This document shows positions 44,430 through 54,606 of a stretch of DNA of 64,000 bases, piece by piece (the stretch's first letter is position 1; each line of letters starts with the position of its first letter). Source of the DNA: Ramlibacter montanisoli (GTDB taxonomy: Bacteria > Pseudomonadota > Gammaproteobacteria > Burkholderiales > Burkholderiaceae_C); contig NZ_JABFCS010000001.1 in assembly GCF_013087525.1 (NCBI RefSeq), forward strand, positions 3,224,001 to 3,288,000, written 5' to 3'. The notes beneath the pieces are model-generated. The model saw nothing but the letters and a program-made list of their open reading frames with translations. It ran no database searches and had not been told where the DNA came from. Both the position numbers and the translations under genes were made by a program.

Positions 44430-44755
44430 GTGACGCGCCGCCTCCTCGCCGCCGCCCTGCTCGTGACAGCCCAGCTGGTGCCGACCGGTTGCGCGATCGC
44501 GCCAGGTGGCATCCCACCCGAACCCCCGTGCGAACGGACCGTGAAGAGGCGATGAATGCCCGCTGGAGGAACCACACCCTCGCGGAACTGGTGCGCGTGC
44601 GCGGCGCCCCGCGCGGCACCATGACCATTCCGGGCGGCGGCAACCCCGGGGGCTTCATCACCGTGTACGAGAAGGATCCCGAAAGCGGCTGCGTCGACGC
44701 GTTCGCGTTCATGTACGGGCCGGAGCCGGTCATCCGCAACTACTACTGCCGCTGA
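44430..44755 (+). CDS. Small lipoprotein (one frame break)
   Basis: GTG at 44430 starts a lipoprotein signal, TRRLLAAALLVTAQLVPTGC (lipobox PTGC). After PPEPP the frame closes at 44555, but one more C in the five-C run 44523-44527 continues it as VRTDREEAMNARWRNHTLAE, LVRVRGAPRGTMTIPGG and VIRNYYCR to 44755 (108 residues). The W-x-G-x-P-type core is common in small SmpA/OmlA-like envelope lipoproteins. Without the correction, two tiny overlapping genes would result, which is less likely. Confidence 0.65.
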
Positions 44756-44817
44756 AGCCGGCACCGTGCTTCCATGCCACGGCGCGGCGCGCCGACGTGG
44801 CGGCCGCGCCGCGTCGG

Positions 44818-45224
44818 TCACCTGCGCATGGCTCTTTCGTCCCGGACGTATCCGGCTTCTCCGCCGATGAAGCGGTAGCCGTCGATCGTCAGGCCGTCGC
44901 CCGGGGCCGCGCCGAGCATGCGGGTGTCCGGCATGGCTCCCAGCGCCACCGCGGAAGGCAGCGTCTTCATGCCGGCCAGCGGGTAATCGGCGCGTCGTCG
45001 CCGACGGGCAAGGTGCGCGCCGCCAGTGCCTCGCGCAAGGAGGCGGCGACTTCCTCGCGCGTGAGCGTCCCTTTCCAGCTGCGCGCGGCGCCCGAATAGA
45101 CGCTCAGGTCGGTCTGCGGCGCCAGGTCCGCGTAGCCGCCGGAGTCGACGTATGCCTTGTCCGCGAAGGCGGGGAAGCTGCATCCTGCGATGAGGACGCC
45201 GAGAAGGATGTTGCGTCTTTTCAT
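44818..45224 (-). CDS. DUF4148-like exported protein (one frame break)
   Basis: The signal MKRRNILLGVLIAGCSFPAFA is followed by DKAYVDSGGYADLAPQTDLS and a WKGTLTREEVAASLREALA segment similar to the TREQV motif of the DUF4148 protein at 12100. The remainder (DYPLAGMKTLPSAVALGAMP to YVRDERAMRR) is in another frame, joined by one missing base near 44988-44995. AGGAGG lies 5 nt before the ATG. A Cys in the signal region (AGCSF) could also make it a lipoprotein. About 135 residues. Confidence 0.65.
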
Positions 45225-45393
45225 GATGGCCTCCTGTGACGACTTCAAGACTAGGAAGCGACCATGGAATTACCAGCGCCTAGGCGACTGGTCGAGCCAC
45301 TTCGCGCAGGAACCTTGACGCAGGACAAAGACAGCCACGCGGAGGCCAGGGCAGGCGGCTTGGATCGGAACGATCGCGGAACTTTCCTGCCAA

Positions 45394-45470
45394 TGGTAGG
45401 CCGTGCTGGGCTCGAACCAGCGACCAAGGGATTATGAGTCCCCTGCTCTGACCAACTGAGCTAACGGCCC
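45394..45470 (-). tRNA. tRNA with anticodon CAT (Met, or Ile2 after lysidine modification)
   Basis: The 77-nt minus-strand sequence folds as a cloverleaf: acceptor GGGCCGT/ACGGCCT, D arm GCTCAGTTGGTCAGAGC, anticodon stem GGGGA/TCCCT around CTCATAA, T arm GCTGGTTCGAGCCCAGC, encoded CCA. Anticodon CAT serves elongator Met or, with lysidine at C34, Ile AUA. The TTGGTCGCTGG segment recalls tRNA-Ile2. It is not an initiator by its acceptor pairing. Confidence 0.9.
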
Positions 45471-45500
45471 GCCTGCGGGGATTGTAGGTGCCGCGCCGTT

Positions 45501-46511
45501 TTACGGCTTGTGGCTCAGCGCATTGCTCACCAGCCGCGAGGTGATGTCCACGATCTGGATCATGCGGTCGTAGGCCATGCGCGTGGGGCCTATGACCCCC
45601 AGCGTGCCGACCACCTGCCCGTCCACCTCGTAGGGCGCGCTCACCACCGACAGTTCCTCGAAGGGCACGATCTGGCTTTCGCCGCCGATGTAGATGCGCA
45701 CGCCCTCGGCCTGGCTGGAGACGTCCAGCAGGCGCATCAGCTGGGTCTTCTGCTCGAACAGTTCGAAGGCATGCCGCAGGTGCGTCATGTCGCTGGCGAA
45801 GTCGCTCACCGACAGCAGGTTGCGTTCGCCCGAGATCACCACTTCGTCCTGGTCCTGCTGCATCGCTTCCGAGCTGGCCTCCACTGCCGTCTGCATCAGC
45901 GTCACGATCTCGCCGCGCAGCTGCTCCACCTCGCCCTTCAGGCGCTCGCGCACCTCCTCGATGGCCAGGCCGGCGTAGTTCGCGTTCAGGTAGTTCGCGG
46001 CCTCGGCCAGCTGCGACTGCGTGTAGTCGGCCGCGGTGTGCACCACGCGGTTCTGCACGTCGCCTTCGGGCGAGACGATGATCACCAGGAAGCGGCGTTC
46101 CGACAGGCGCAGGAACTCGATGTGGCGGAACACGCTGCTGCGCCGCGGCGCCACCACCACGCCGACGAACTGCGACATGTTGGAAAGCATGTGGGCCGCA
46201 TTGGCGATCACCTTCTGCGGCTGGTCGGGCGGCAGCGACGCGGGCGCGGCCAGGTCGGTGCGGCGCGCGGTGAGCATGGTGTCCACGAACAGGCGGTAGC
46301 CGCGCGCCGTGGGGATGCGGCCGGCGGAGGTGTGCGGGCTGGCGACCAGGCCCAGCTCCTCCAGGTCCGACATCACGTTGCGGATGGTGGCGGGCGACAG
46401 CTCCAGGCCCGAGGCACGCGAAAGCGTGCGCGAGCCTACCGGCTGCCCCTCGGCGATGTAGCGCTCGATCAGGGCTTTCAGCAGCAGCTTGGCGCGGTCG
46501 TCGAGCATCAT
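45501..46511 (-). CDS. hrcA: Heat-inducible transcription repressor HrcA
   Basis: A 336-residue repressor of groESL/dnaK that binds CIRCE operators. The winged-helix N-terminus has [20 protein letters not shown] and [20 protein letters not shown] with [20 protein letters not shown]; the C-terminal GAF-like domain includes GVVVAPRR and [20 protein letters not shown]. Two adjacent ATGs (46511, 46508) follow AGGAAG. TAGAAT about 18 nt upstream could be its -10. No CIRCE repeat is visible here. Confidence 0.97.
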   Translation of the reverse strand: MMLDDRAKLLLKALIERYIAEGQPVGSRTLSRASGLELSPATIRNVMSDLEELGLVASPHTSAGRIPTARGYRLFVDTMLTARRTDLAAPASLPPDQPQKVIANAAHMLSNMSQFVGVVVAPRRSSVFRHIEFLRLSERRFLVIIVSPEGDVQNRVVHTAADYTQSQLAEAANYLNANYAGLAIEEVRERLKGEVEQLRGEIVTLMQTAVEASSEAMQQDQDEVVISGERNLLSVSDFASDMTHLRHAFELFEQKTQLMRLLDVSSQAEGVRIYIGGESQIVPFEELSVVSAPYEVDGQVVGTLGVIGPTRMAYDRMIQIVDITSRLVSNALSHKP

Positions 46512-46614
46512 GGCACTTCCTGCGGCGATTCTAGTGATCTTGCTCCCGCGTGCCGGGCGGCGGGGAGAGAAATCACCCTAGGACGCTGCCGCGGCGGCGC
46601 ATTAGAGTCACACC

Positions 46615-47246
46615 ATGAGCTCCGACGCGAGCATCCGCTTCTTCGAGACGCAATTCCAGCGCCAGGTGGAGGCGCACGACCTGCGGCTGAACCCCTTCGA
46701 ACAGCGGGCCCTACCCTACCTGCGCGGGCGCGTGCTGGATTACGGCTGCGGGCTGGGCAACCTGGCCCTCGAGGGGGGGCGCGGCGCGGCTGCCCGGTGC
46801 TGGCCCTCGACGGCAGCCCCACGGCCATCGCGCACGTCCGGCAGGCGGCGGCAGCGGCCGGACTGCCGGTCGAGGCGGACGTGGCGGACCTGCGGACCTT
46901 CGCGATCCAGGGCGAGTTCGACACCGTGGTGTCCATCGGCCTGCTGATGTTCTTCGACTGCCCCGCGGCCCGGCGCAAGCTGGGTGAGCTCCAGGCGCAC
47001 CTGCGCCCCGGCGGCATCGCCGTCCTCAACGTGCTGGTGGAAGGCACCACCTACCTGGACATGTTCGACCCCGCCGCCTACTGCCTGTTTCCGGACGGCG
47101 AGCCGGAAAAGCACTTCCCCGGATGGGAGATCCTGGTGTCCGGCTACGAGGACTTTCCCGCGCCCGGCGGCCGAGTCAAGCGCTTTGCCACACTCATCGC
47201 GAAGAAGCCGGCGGCCGCCGTGCATTCCGATGGTGCTGTGATGTAA
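46615..47246 (+). CDS. Class I SAM-dependent methyltransferase, TehB-like (one frame break)
   Basis: A 210-residue cytoplasmic methyltransferase. [20 protein letters not shown] leads to the SAM motif [15 protein letters not shown]; after the break come [40 protein letters not shown] and [20 protein letters not shown]. The frame breaks in the seven-G run 46773-46779; one more G restores [13 protein letters not shown]. It resembles the TehB/tellurite-resistance group. A TAGAGT hexamer ends 6 nt before the ATG. The gene leads into nadK. Confidence 0.86.
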
Positions 47247-47253
47247 TTTGCCG

Positions 47254-48150
47254 ATGAAATCGATCTTCCGGCAGGTCGCCCTGATCGGCAAGTACCACGC
47301 CGCGGTGGCGCCTGCGCTGGCCGCCTCGATGCGGGCGGTGCTGGAGGACATCGCGCAGTTCCTCACCACGCAGGGCTGCGAGGTCGTGGTGGAACGCGAC
47401 ACCGCCGCCGTCGCCGGCATGAGCGGCCGCCCCACGGCGGACGTCGCGACCATCGGCACGCAGTGCGACCTCGGGCTGGTGGTGGGCGGCGACGGCACCA
47501 TGCTGGGCATCGGCCGGCAGCTCGCGCGCCACGGCGTGCCGCTGATCGGCATCAACCAGGGGCGCCTGGGCTTCATCACCGACATTCCGCTGGACGCCTA
47601 CCGCACCGTGCTGCCGCCCATGCTGGCCGGCGAGTACGAGGAAGACCACCGCACGCTGATGCACGCGCGGGTGGTGCGCGACGGAAACACCGTGTTCGAC
47701 GCGCTGGCGATGAACGACGTGGTGGTGAACCGCGGCGCGACCTCCGGCATGGTGGAACTGAAGGTGGAGATCGACGGCCATTTCGTGGCCAAGCAGCGCG
47801 CCGACGGCCTGATCGTGGCGACGCCGACCGGATCGACCGCCTATTCGCTGTCGGCCGGCGGGCCGCTGCTGCACCCCTCCACCCCCGGCTGGGTGCTGGT
47901 GCCGATCGCGCCGCACACACTGTCGAACCGGCCGATCGTGCTGCCCGATGGGGTGGAGATCGCGATCGAACTGGTCTCCGGGCGCGACGCCAGCGCGAAC
48001 TTCGACATGCAGTCGCTCGCGTCACTGCTGCACGGTGACAGGATCACCGTGCGCCGCTCGCAGCACAAGGTACGATTCCTGCATCCCCGCGGCTGGACCT
48101 ACTTCGACACGCTGCGCAAGAAACTGCACTGGAACGAGGGGAACGTGTGA
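47254..48150 (+). CDS. nadK: NAD kinase
   Basis: A 298-residue enzyme phosphorylating NAD to NADP. The [11 protein letters not shown] motif, NDVVVNRG and the [20 protein letters not shown] segment are diagnostic. [13 protein letters not shown] is the usual betaproteobacterial start. A TGTAAT hexamer ends 6 nt before the ATG, overlapping the stop of the upstream gene. The stop overlaps the recN GTG. Confidence 0.97.
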   Translation: MKSIFRQVALIGKYHAAVAPALAASMRAVLEDIAQFLTTQGCEVVVERDTAAVAGMSGRPTADVATIGTQCDLGLVVGGDGTMLGIGRQLARHGVPLIGINQGRLGFITDIPLDAYRTVLPPMLAGEYEEDHRTLMHARVVRDGNTVFDALAMNDVVVNRGATSGMVELKVEIDGHFVAKQRADGLIVATPTGSTAYSLSAGGPLLHPSTPGWVLVPIAPHTLSNRPIVLPDGVEIAIELVSGRDASANFDMQSLASLLHGDRITVRRSQHKVRFLHPRGWTYFDTLRKKLHWNEGNV

Positions 48151-49814
48151 GCCTGAAACGCCTGGCCCTGCGCGATTTCGTGATCGTCCGCGAGCTCGAG
48201 CTGGAGCTGGCGGAGGGCTTCTCCGTGCTCACCGGCGAGACCGGCGCCGGCAAGTCCATCCTGGTCGATGCGCTGCAGCTCGCGCTGGGCGCGCGGGCCG
48301 AATCCGCCGCCGTGGTGCGCGAAGGCGCCGCCCGTACCGAGATCAGCGCCGAATTCGACCTGCCCGCCTCGCTGGTGCCCTGGCTGCAGGAAGCCGGCTT
48401 CGACGCCGGCGACGCGCTGCTGCTGCGCCGCACCGTGGACAACCAGGGCAAGAGCCGCGCCTGGATCAACGGCAGCGCCGCCACCGCCACGCAGCTGCGC
48501 GAGGTCGGCGACCACCTGGTGGACATCCACGGCCAGCATGCCTGGCAGAGCCTCACGCGGCCGGCCTCGGTGCGCTCGCTGCTCGACGGCTATGCCGGCA
48601 TCGCCACCGACAAGCTGCAGCAGCTGTGGACCGGCTGGCGCGCCGCGCAGAAGCTGCTGGCCGACGCGCGCACGGCGCAGGACACGCTGCAGCGCGAACG
48701 CGAGCGCCTGGCCTGGCAGATCGGCGAGGTGGACAAGCTCGCGCCCGGCGCGGACGAGTGGGACGAACTCAATGCCAGCCACACGCGGCTGTCGCACGCG
48801 CAGGCGCTGCTCGATGCCGCCAACGGCGCGCAGCAGCGGCTCGATGGCGAGGAAGGCGGCGCCCGCCAGAACCTGGCGCAGGCGCTGGACGCGCTGCGCG
48901 ACCAGGAACACCTGGAGCCCCAGTTCCGCGAGATCGCGGAGGTGCTGGCCTCCAGCCTGGCGCAGATGGAAGACGCCGCGCATTCGCTGCAGGGCTACCT
49001 GCGCAAGACGGACCTGGACCCGCAGCGCCTGGCCGAACTCGACGAGCGCATGTCGAACTGGCTGTCGCTGGCGCGCCGCTACAAGCGCCAGCCCGCCGAA
49101 CTGCCGGCGCTGCTGGCCGGCTGGAAGGACGAACTGAAGAAGCTCGATGCCGCCGCCGACCTCGCCGCGCTGGAAGCGGCCGAGAAGAAGGAACACGAGG
49201 CCTTCCTCGCCGAGGCCCGCGCGATTTCGAAAGCCCGCGGCAAGGCCGCGCCACAGCTGTCCAAGGCGGTGACGCAGGCCATGCAGGGCCTGGGCATGCA
49301 GGGCGGCCGCTTCGAAGTGGCGCTGGAGAAGGGCGACACGCCTTCGGCCTTCGGGCTGGAGGAAGTGAGCTTCCTGGTGGCGGGCCATGCCGGCAGCACG
49401 CCGCGGCCCGTGGGCAAGGTGGCCTCGGGCGGCGAGCTCTCGCGCATCGCGCTGGCCATTGCGGTCACGACCAGCCGCCTGGGCGAAGCGCAGACGCTGA
49501 TCTTCGACGAGGTGGATTCGGGCGTCGGCGGCGCCGTCGCCGAGACCGTGGGCCGCCTGATGAAGCAGCTGGGGCGCGACCGCCAGGTGCTGGCCGTCAC
49601 GCACCTGCCGCAGGTCGCGGCTTGCGCGGACCACCACCTGCTGGTGGCCAAGCAATCGCAGGCCGGTGGCGTCAGCAGCACGGTGGCGCCGGTGGAAGGG
49701 GAAAAGCGGGTCGCGGAGATCGCGCGCATGCTGGGCGGCGAAAGGCTGTCCGGCACGACGCTCGCACACGCGAAGGAAATGCTCGGTGACGCCGCGGCGG
49801 CACCGGAAAGCTGA
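48147..49814 (+). CDS. recN: DNA repair protein RecN
   Basis: A 555-residue SMC-like ATPase for double-strand-break repair. Walker A is [19 protein letters not shown], the ABC signature [16 protein letters not shown], and Walker [14 protein letters not shown], with long coiled-coil arms between (about residues 155-380). GTG start overlapping the nadK stop (GTGA). No LexA box is evident because the start is internal to the operon. Confidence 0.97.
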   Translation: MSLKRLALRDFVIVRELELELAEGFSVLTGETGAGKSILVDALQLALGARAESAAVVREGAARTEISAEFDLPASLVPWLQEAGFDAGDALLLRRTVDNQGKSRAWINGSAATATQLREVGDHLVDIHGQHAWQSLTRPASVRSLLDGYAGIATDKLQQLWTGWRAAQKLLADARTAQDTLQRERERLAWQIGEVDKLAPGADEWDELNASHTRLSHAQALLDAANGAQQRLDGEEGGARQNLAQALDALRDQEHLEPQFREIAEVLASSLAQMEDAAHSLQGYLRKTDLDPQRLAELDERMSNWLSLARRYKRQPAELPALLAGWKDELKKLDAAADLAALEAAEKKEHEAFLAEARAISKARGKAAPQLSKAVTQAMQGLGMQGGRFEVALEKGDTPSAFGLEEVSFLVAGHAGSTPRPVGKVASGGELSRIALAIAVTTSRLGEAQTLIFDEVDSGVGGAVAETVGRLMKQLGRDRQVLAVTHLPQVAACADHHLLVAKQSQAGGVSSTVAPVEGEKRVAEIARMLGGERLSGTTLAHAKEMLGDAAAAPES

Positions 49815-49822
49815 GGCTTCCC

Positions 49823-50704
49823 ATGTCGCTGGAACTCGTCCTCATCACCGGCATGTCCGGCTCCGGCAAGTCGGTGGCGCTGCGCGCGCTGGAGGATGCG
49901 GGCTACTTCTGCGTGGACAACCTGCCGCCGGAACTCTTGCTGGAGTTCGCCGCGCTGGAGGACCGCAACCAGCGGCGGCGCGTGGCGATCGCCATGGACG
50001 TGCGCACGGCCAATTCGCTGCCGCAGGTGCCCGCCCACCTGCAGGAACTGGTGCGGCAGGGGCATGCGGTGCGGCCGCTGTTCCTCGATGCGGCCACCGA
50101 CACGCTGGTGCGGCGCTTTTCCGAGACGCGCCGGCGCCATCCGCTGTCGGCCAGCGACCTGTCCGGCGACCAGCACCGCGCGGTGGTGGATGCGATCGAG
50201 CTGGAACGCCAGCTGCTGGCCGACCTGCGCGAGCACGCGCACGTGATCGACACCAGCGTGCTGCGCGCCTCGCAGTTGCAGGACTACGTGAAGTCGCTGC
50301 TGTCGGCGCCGCTGGCGCAGATGACGCTGGTGTTCCAGTCCTTCTCGTACAAGCGCGGCATCCCGGTGGACGCCGACTACGTGTTCGACGTGCGCATGCT
50401 GCCCAATCCGCACTACGAGCCCGAGCTGCGCGACCTGACCGGCCAGGACGACCCGGTGATCTCCTACCTGCGCAAGAGCCAGGAAGTCGAGGACACATAC
50501 GGCGACATCTGCGCCTTCCTCGACCACTGGCTGGAGCCGCTGGCGCGCAACCACCGCAGCTACGTCACGGTGGCGATCGGCTGCACCGGCGGCCAGCACC
50601 GCTCGGTGTACCTGGTGGAGCGGCTGGCGGAGGAGTTCGGGCAGCGCTGGTCGACGTTGAAGCGCCACCGCGAAATCGAAGGGCGCCAGGCGGCAGCGCC
50701 GTAG
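49823..50704 (+). CDS. rapZ: RNase adapter protein RapZ
   Basis: A 293-residue P-loop RNA-binding protein; in E. coli it directs RNase E to GlmZ and tunes glucosamine-6-phosphate synthesis. Walker A is [49 protein letters not shown] and [18 protein letters not shown] are family signatures. It follows recN by 8 bp here, not the PTS/rpoN cluster typical of gammaproteobacteria, so its targets may differ. Confidence 0.96.
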   Translation: MSLELVLITGMSGSGKSVALRALEDAGYFCVDNLPPELLLEFAALEDRNQRRRVAIAMDVRTANSLPQVPAHLQELVRQGHAVRPLFLDAATDTLVRRFSETRRRHPLSASDLSGDQHRAVVDAIELERQLLADLREHAHVIDTSVLRASQLQDYVKSLLSAPLAQMTLVFQSFSYKRGIPVDADYVFDVRMLPNPHYEPELRDLTGQDDPVISYLRKSQEVEDTYGDICAFLDHWLEPLARNHRSYVTVAIGCTGGQHRSVYLVERLAEEFGQRWSTLKRHREIEGRQAAAP

Positions 50705-50705
50705 T

Positions 50706-51741
50706 TCAGGCGGACCGTTCCAGGAACTTGCGCACCGGCGCCGGCAGACCGAGCTTCGGCCACTCGCCCGAAGCAAACCAGGCGCCCTCCGCCCCGCTCC
50801 ACTCCGCCGGCACCACCGCCTGCACCGGATGCAGGTGCAGGTCCTTGTGCGTCAGCACGTGCACGAAGGGCTCCACCTCGCGCAGCTGCCGGCGCGCCGT
50901 CTTCGGCAGCATCTCTTCCAGCGCGTCGCGGCTGCCGAACACCGGCAGGCAGTACAGCCCGGCCCACACGCCCGGCGTCGGGCGCTTCTGCAGCCAGACC
51001 GAGCCGTCGCCCGCCTGCGCGTGCAGCAGCCACAGCGACTCGGCGCTGCGCTTGAGCTTGCGCGTCTTCACGGGGTAGGCCTCGGGCCGGCCTTCCTTCG
51101 CCGCCGCGCATTGCGGCTGCACCGGGCAGAGCAGGCAACTCGGGTTGCGCGGCAGGCAGACGGTGGCGCCGATGTCCATCAGGCCCTGCGTGTAGCGCGG
51201 CATGTTCTCCTGCAGCTCGCGCGTCGGCAGCAGGGCGCGCGCATGCTCCCACAGCTGGCGCTCGTTCGCTCCCGCACTGAGGTCCTCGCCGAGCCCCAGC
51301 ACGCGTGAGCACGCGCTTGACGTTGCCGTCCAGGATCGCCGCCCGTTCGCCGAAGCAGAAGGAGGAGATCGCCGCCGCCGTCGAAGGCCCGATGCCGGGC
51401 AGCGTCGCCAGCACTCGCGCCGTGCGCGGAAAGGCCCCGCCATGCAGCGCCACGACGTCCTGCGCGCAGCGGTGCAGGTTGCGCGCGCGGCTGTAGTAGC
51501 CCAGCCCGCTCCACAGCGCCAGCACGTCGTCGAGCGGCGCGGCGGCCAGCGACTGCACGTCGGGGAAGCGCGCGAGGAAGCGGTCGTAGTAGCCCAGCAC
51601 CGCCGCCACCTGCGTCTGCTGCAGCATGATTTCGGAAAGCCAGACACGGTAGGGATCGCGCGTGTTCTGCCAGGGAAGGGTGTTGCGGCCGTGCGTGCGC
51701 TGCCAGCGGACGACACGGCCGGCAAAGCCGGCGGGAAGCAT
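50706..51741 (-). CDS. mutY: Adenine DNA glycosylase MutY (one frame break)
   Basis: A repair glycosylase removing A opposite 8-oxoG. Motifs: LPWQNTRDPYRVWLSEIMLQ, QQTQVAAVLGYYDRFLARFP, the helix-hairpin-helix LPGIGPSTAAAISSFCFGER, and the cluster C-x6-C-x2-C-x5-C in CLPRNPSCLLCPVQPQC. A NUDIX-like domain follows. The break at about 51301-51306 (VLTR to VLGLGEDLSA) fits a lost CG unit in ACGCGCGTG. About 345 residues. It abuts the dynamin gene. MutY and MutM flank that gene as a GO-repair pair. Confidence 0.94.
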
Positions 51742-53709
51742 CTACGCCGTCTTGAGGGCGGGCTGCGCCGCGGCGGCCTTGCCCGACATGATCGAGCTGT
51801 TGGTCAGGTGCGCGGTCAGCTCGGACAGCTTGTGTTCCAGCGTGTCCAGCGCTTCTTCCTGCGCCTGGATCTCGGCGATGCGGTCGTCCAGGCCGCTGGC
51901 GGCCTGCTGGATGCGTTCGATCGCTTCCAGGCGGCGGCCGAAGTTGCGGCGGCGTTCGCGCAGCTGCGCATCGAGCTGCGCCGCGGCGGACTTGTTCCAC
52001 AGCTCCACCTCGCCCAGCGCCGATTCGTAGATGACGCGCAGGCGCGTGGCCAGCGCGCGCACCAGGCGGTCGGCGAATTCGGGTTGCGCCAGCTTGAGCG
52101 CGTTGCTCACGCCAAGGTACTGGTTGTGGCTGCGCTCGACCAGGTCGAGGTCGCGTTCGTAGCGCGCCAGGTCCGGCTCGCGCGGGGCCTGCAGCGAGAA
52201 ACCGTATTCGGCGTTCAGCTGCCGGAAGGTGCCGGTCAGCATGGTCTGGATCTCGCCGCTGACCTTCTCGGCGCGGCGCAGGCCTTCGCGCAGGCGGTCG
52301 AAGGTCTGGCCGTAGGCCTTGCGCACGCCCAGCTTCAGGCCCGGCGTGCGCAGCGCGCCGGTGAGCTCCGCCATCTCGGTCTTGAGCGTGGAGGTGCCCA
52401 GCAGGTTGAACACGTCGCGCAGCAGCTTCAGGTGCACCGAGCGCACCGCGTGGATCTTGGCGCCGCTGGCGTCGAACTCCGCCTGCTCCTGCTCGATGCG
52501 CGCGCGCATGTGCTTGATGACGGAGGTGTTCTTGCCGCGCAGGCCCTTGAGCTCCACCATCTGCTCGGCCAGGTCGCGCCGGCGGATGCCCAGCGAACGC
52601 GTCGCTTCCGAGCGCAGTTCGGTGATGTTGGTGGTGACCGAGGCGCGCAGGATCTTCTGCCGCTGCCCCATCACGCCTTCGGCCAGCGCATGTTCCAGCG
52701 CGGGCAGGTTGCTCACCTTGAGCAGGTCGGCATTGTTGTTGACCTTGGCGACCAGGCCCTTCTGCCCGGACACGGGAATGACCTGCTGTTCCTCGATGCC
52801 CAGCACTTCGGCCGTGGTCTTGCGCTGGCGGTCGATCTGCGCCTGCACCTGGTAGGGCGTGCTGAGCGCGTCCCACATGGTGTCGATCTTGTTCAGGACG
52901 ACCAGGCGCGAAGCGGAGTCGGTGTCTTCGGCGATCAGGTGTTCGCGCCAGATGGCGAGGTCCGACTTGGTCACGCCGGTGTCGGCGGCCAGGATGAAGA
53001 CCACTGCGTGCGCCTGCGGGATCAGGTTGACGGTCAGCTCGGGCTCGGCGCCGATGGCGTTCAGGCCCGGGGTGTCCAGGATCACCAGGCCCTGCTTGAG
53101 CAGCGGGTGCGCGATGTTGATCAGGGCATGGCGCCAGCGCGGCACTTCGACCAGGCCGTCGGCGTGCACCATCGGGTTGTCTTCCGGCGCATCCTCGTGC
53201 CAGAAGCCCAGGGCCTTGGCCTCTTCGACCGTCACGCGGCGGATCTCGGAGACCTTCTCGAAGGCCTGCGCGAGCTGCGCGGGATCGTTCACGTCCAGGT
53301 CGAGGCGGGTCCACTTCTCGGGGACCATGCGCCATTCCATCAGCGGCTGCGTCTGCAGGCGCGTTTCGATCGGCAGCAGGCGCAGGCAGGGCGGGACCTC
53401 GGGGTCGTAGCCCAGCTCGGTCGGGCACATCGTGGTGCGGCCCGCGCTGGCCGGCATGATGCGGCGCTTGTAGCCGGCGAAGAAGATCGCGTTGATCAGT
53501 TCCGACTTGCCGCGCGAGAACTCGGCGACGAAGGCGACCATCACCTTGTCGGAGCGCATCTGCGACTCCAGGCGGCGCAGGCGTTCCTCGACGGCGCTAT
53601 CCAGCAGGTCGTGGTCCTTCAGCCATTCGGACAGCAGCTTCAGGCGCAAGGCGAACTCGCGCCGCCATGCGCCGTGCTGGTCGAACTGCTCGTTGAAGGA
53701 TGTAGCCAC
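51742..53709 (-). CDS. Dynamin-family GTPase
   Basis: A 655-residue bacterial dynamin-like protein. The G1 motif is VAEFSRGKSELINAIFF (E-F-S-R-G-K-S), G3 is VILDTPGLNAIG, G4 VVLNKIDTMWD. Long helical regions follow (about residues 330-630), ending in a coiled-coil segment QAASGLDDRIAEIQAQEEAL. Such proteins remodel membranes or act in phage or stress responses; no function is established for this group. GTG start. A TATATT hexamer lies about 27 bp upstream. No second dynamin gene is paired with it. Confidence 0.92.
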   Translation of the reverse strand: MATSFNEQFDQHGAWRREFALRLKLLSEWLKDHDLLDSAVEERLRRLESQMRSDKVMVAFVAEFSRGKSELINAIFFAGYKRRIMPASAGRTTMCPTELGYDPEVPPCLRLLPIETRLQTQPLMEWRMVPEKWTRLDLDVNDPAQLAQAFEKVSEIRRVTVEEAKALGFWHEDAPEDNPMVHADGLVEVPRWRHALINIAHPLLKQGLVILDTPGLNAIGAEPELTVNLIPQAHAVVFILAADTGVTKSDLAIWREHLIAEDTDSASRLVVLNKIDTMWDALSTPYQVQAQIDRQRKTTAEVLGIEEQQVIPVSGQKGLVAKVNNNADLLKVSNLPALEHALAEGVMGQRQKILRASVTTNITELRSEATRSLGIRRRDLAEQMVELKGLRGKNTSVIKHMRARIEQEQAEFDASGAKIHAVRSVHLKLLRDVFNLLGTSTLKTEMAELTGALRTPGLKLGVRKAYGQTFDRLREGLRRAEKVSGEIQTMLTGTFRQLNAEYGFSLQAPREPDLARYERDLDLVERSHNQYLGVSNALKLAQPEFADRLVRALATRLRVIYESALGEVELWNKSAAAQLDAQLRERRRNFGRRLEAIERIQQAASGLDDRIAEIQAQEEALDTLEHKLSELTAHLTNSSIMSGKAAAAQPALKTA

Positions 53710-53757
53710 TGGGTCCCCGTACTCTCGATTGAATATAGCAGCGAAGCCCTTTTTCGC

Positions 53758-54574
53758 TCAGGACTTCTGGCACACCGTGCAGAAATACGTTGCGCGCGCG
53801 CCCTGCCGGATCATCCGGATGGGAGAGCCGCACACCCGGCAAGGCTCGCCCTGCCGGTCGTACACCATCGCCTCCAGCTGGAAGTAGCCCGACTCCCCCT
53901 GCGCATTGGAGAAATCCCGCAGGGTGCTGCCTCCTTTTTCCACCGCCTTCGCCAACACTTCACGGATCGCCGCCTGCAGGCGCCGCGCGCGCCGGCCGGC
54001 TGATGCGGCTGGCCGCCAGCGTGGGGCGGATGCCCGCGAGGAACAGCGCCTCCGATGCATAGATGTTGCCGACGCCTACGACGATGTCGCCGGAAAGCAG
54101 CACCTGCTTGATCGCCGCCTTGCGCTTCTTCAGCGCCGCGTGGAAGGCATCGGGCGCGAAGCCCTCGCCCAGCGGCTCCACGCCCAGCCCACCGAGCAGC
54201 TTCGCCGCCTGCGGCGCGGCCTCGCTCTCGCTGTACACCACCGCGCCGAAGCGGCGCGGATCGTTCAGGCGCAGCACGCCCTGGCTGGTGACGAGGTCGA
54301 AGTGGTCGTGCAGCGCGGCCTCCGGCATGCTGGCGTCGAAGCGCAGGCTTCCCGACATGCCAAGGTGCATCAAGAGCAGCCCGCGGTCCAGATCCAGCAG
54401 CAGGTATTTGCCGCGCCGCCGGACAGACGTCACCTTCCGGCCGACGAGCGATGCAGGGTCTATGCCCAGCGGCCAACGCAAGGCCTTGCCCACGCGCACC
54501 TTTTCGATGCGCGCGCCGGCGATCCGGCCGGCGAAGCTCTGGCGGGTGACCTCGACTTCGGGGAGTTCAGGCAT
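53758..54574 (-). CDS. mutM: Formamidopyrimidine-DNA glycosylase MutM (one frame break)
   Basis: A glycosylase/AP-lyase excising 8-oxo[21 protein letters not shown] gives the catalytic Pro and Glu after Met removal; [24 protein letters not shown] and [19 protein letters not shown] follow. The C-terminal zinc finger is [24 protein letters not shown]. The frame breaks at about 53984-53992, where one lost CG unit in GCGCGCGCG explains the shift (about 272 residues). Divergent from the TPR gene with 32 bp between starts. Confidence 0.94.
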
Positions 54575-54592
54575 GGGGGAAAAAGGCTTCGG

Positions 54593-54600
54593 ATTATGAT
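54593..54600. promoter_or_regulatory. Overlapping divergent -10 elements of mutM and the TPR gene
   Basis: ATTATGAT reads TATGAT on the plus strand (6 nt before the TPR ATG) and CATAAT on the minus strand (18 nt before the mutM ATG). The two -10 boxes would share bases, so the promoters would compete. Confidence 0.4.
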
Positions 54601-54606
54601 GGTTCG

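Noticed and set aside
44430..44755. Two separate overlapping micro-genes (44430-44555 and 44552-44755)
   Set aside because: The ATGA overlap looks plausible, but one base added to the C5 run gives a single lipoprotein with a better composition.
45225..45393. CIRCE operator or other regulatory element near hrcA
   Set aside because: I searched for the TTAGCACTC-N9-GAGTGCTAA pattern here and upstream of hrcA and saw nothing close.
45394..45470. Firm assignment of the CAT tRNA to initiator Met, elongator Met or Ile2
   Set aside because: Initiator identity is unlikely, but elongator Met and Ile2 cannot be separated by eye.
51202..54003. 933-codon plus-strand frame across mutY, the dynamin gene and mutM
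   Set aside because: It runs antisense through three well-recognised genes and has a composition typical of reverse-strand GC-rich frames.
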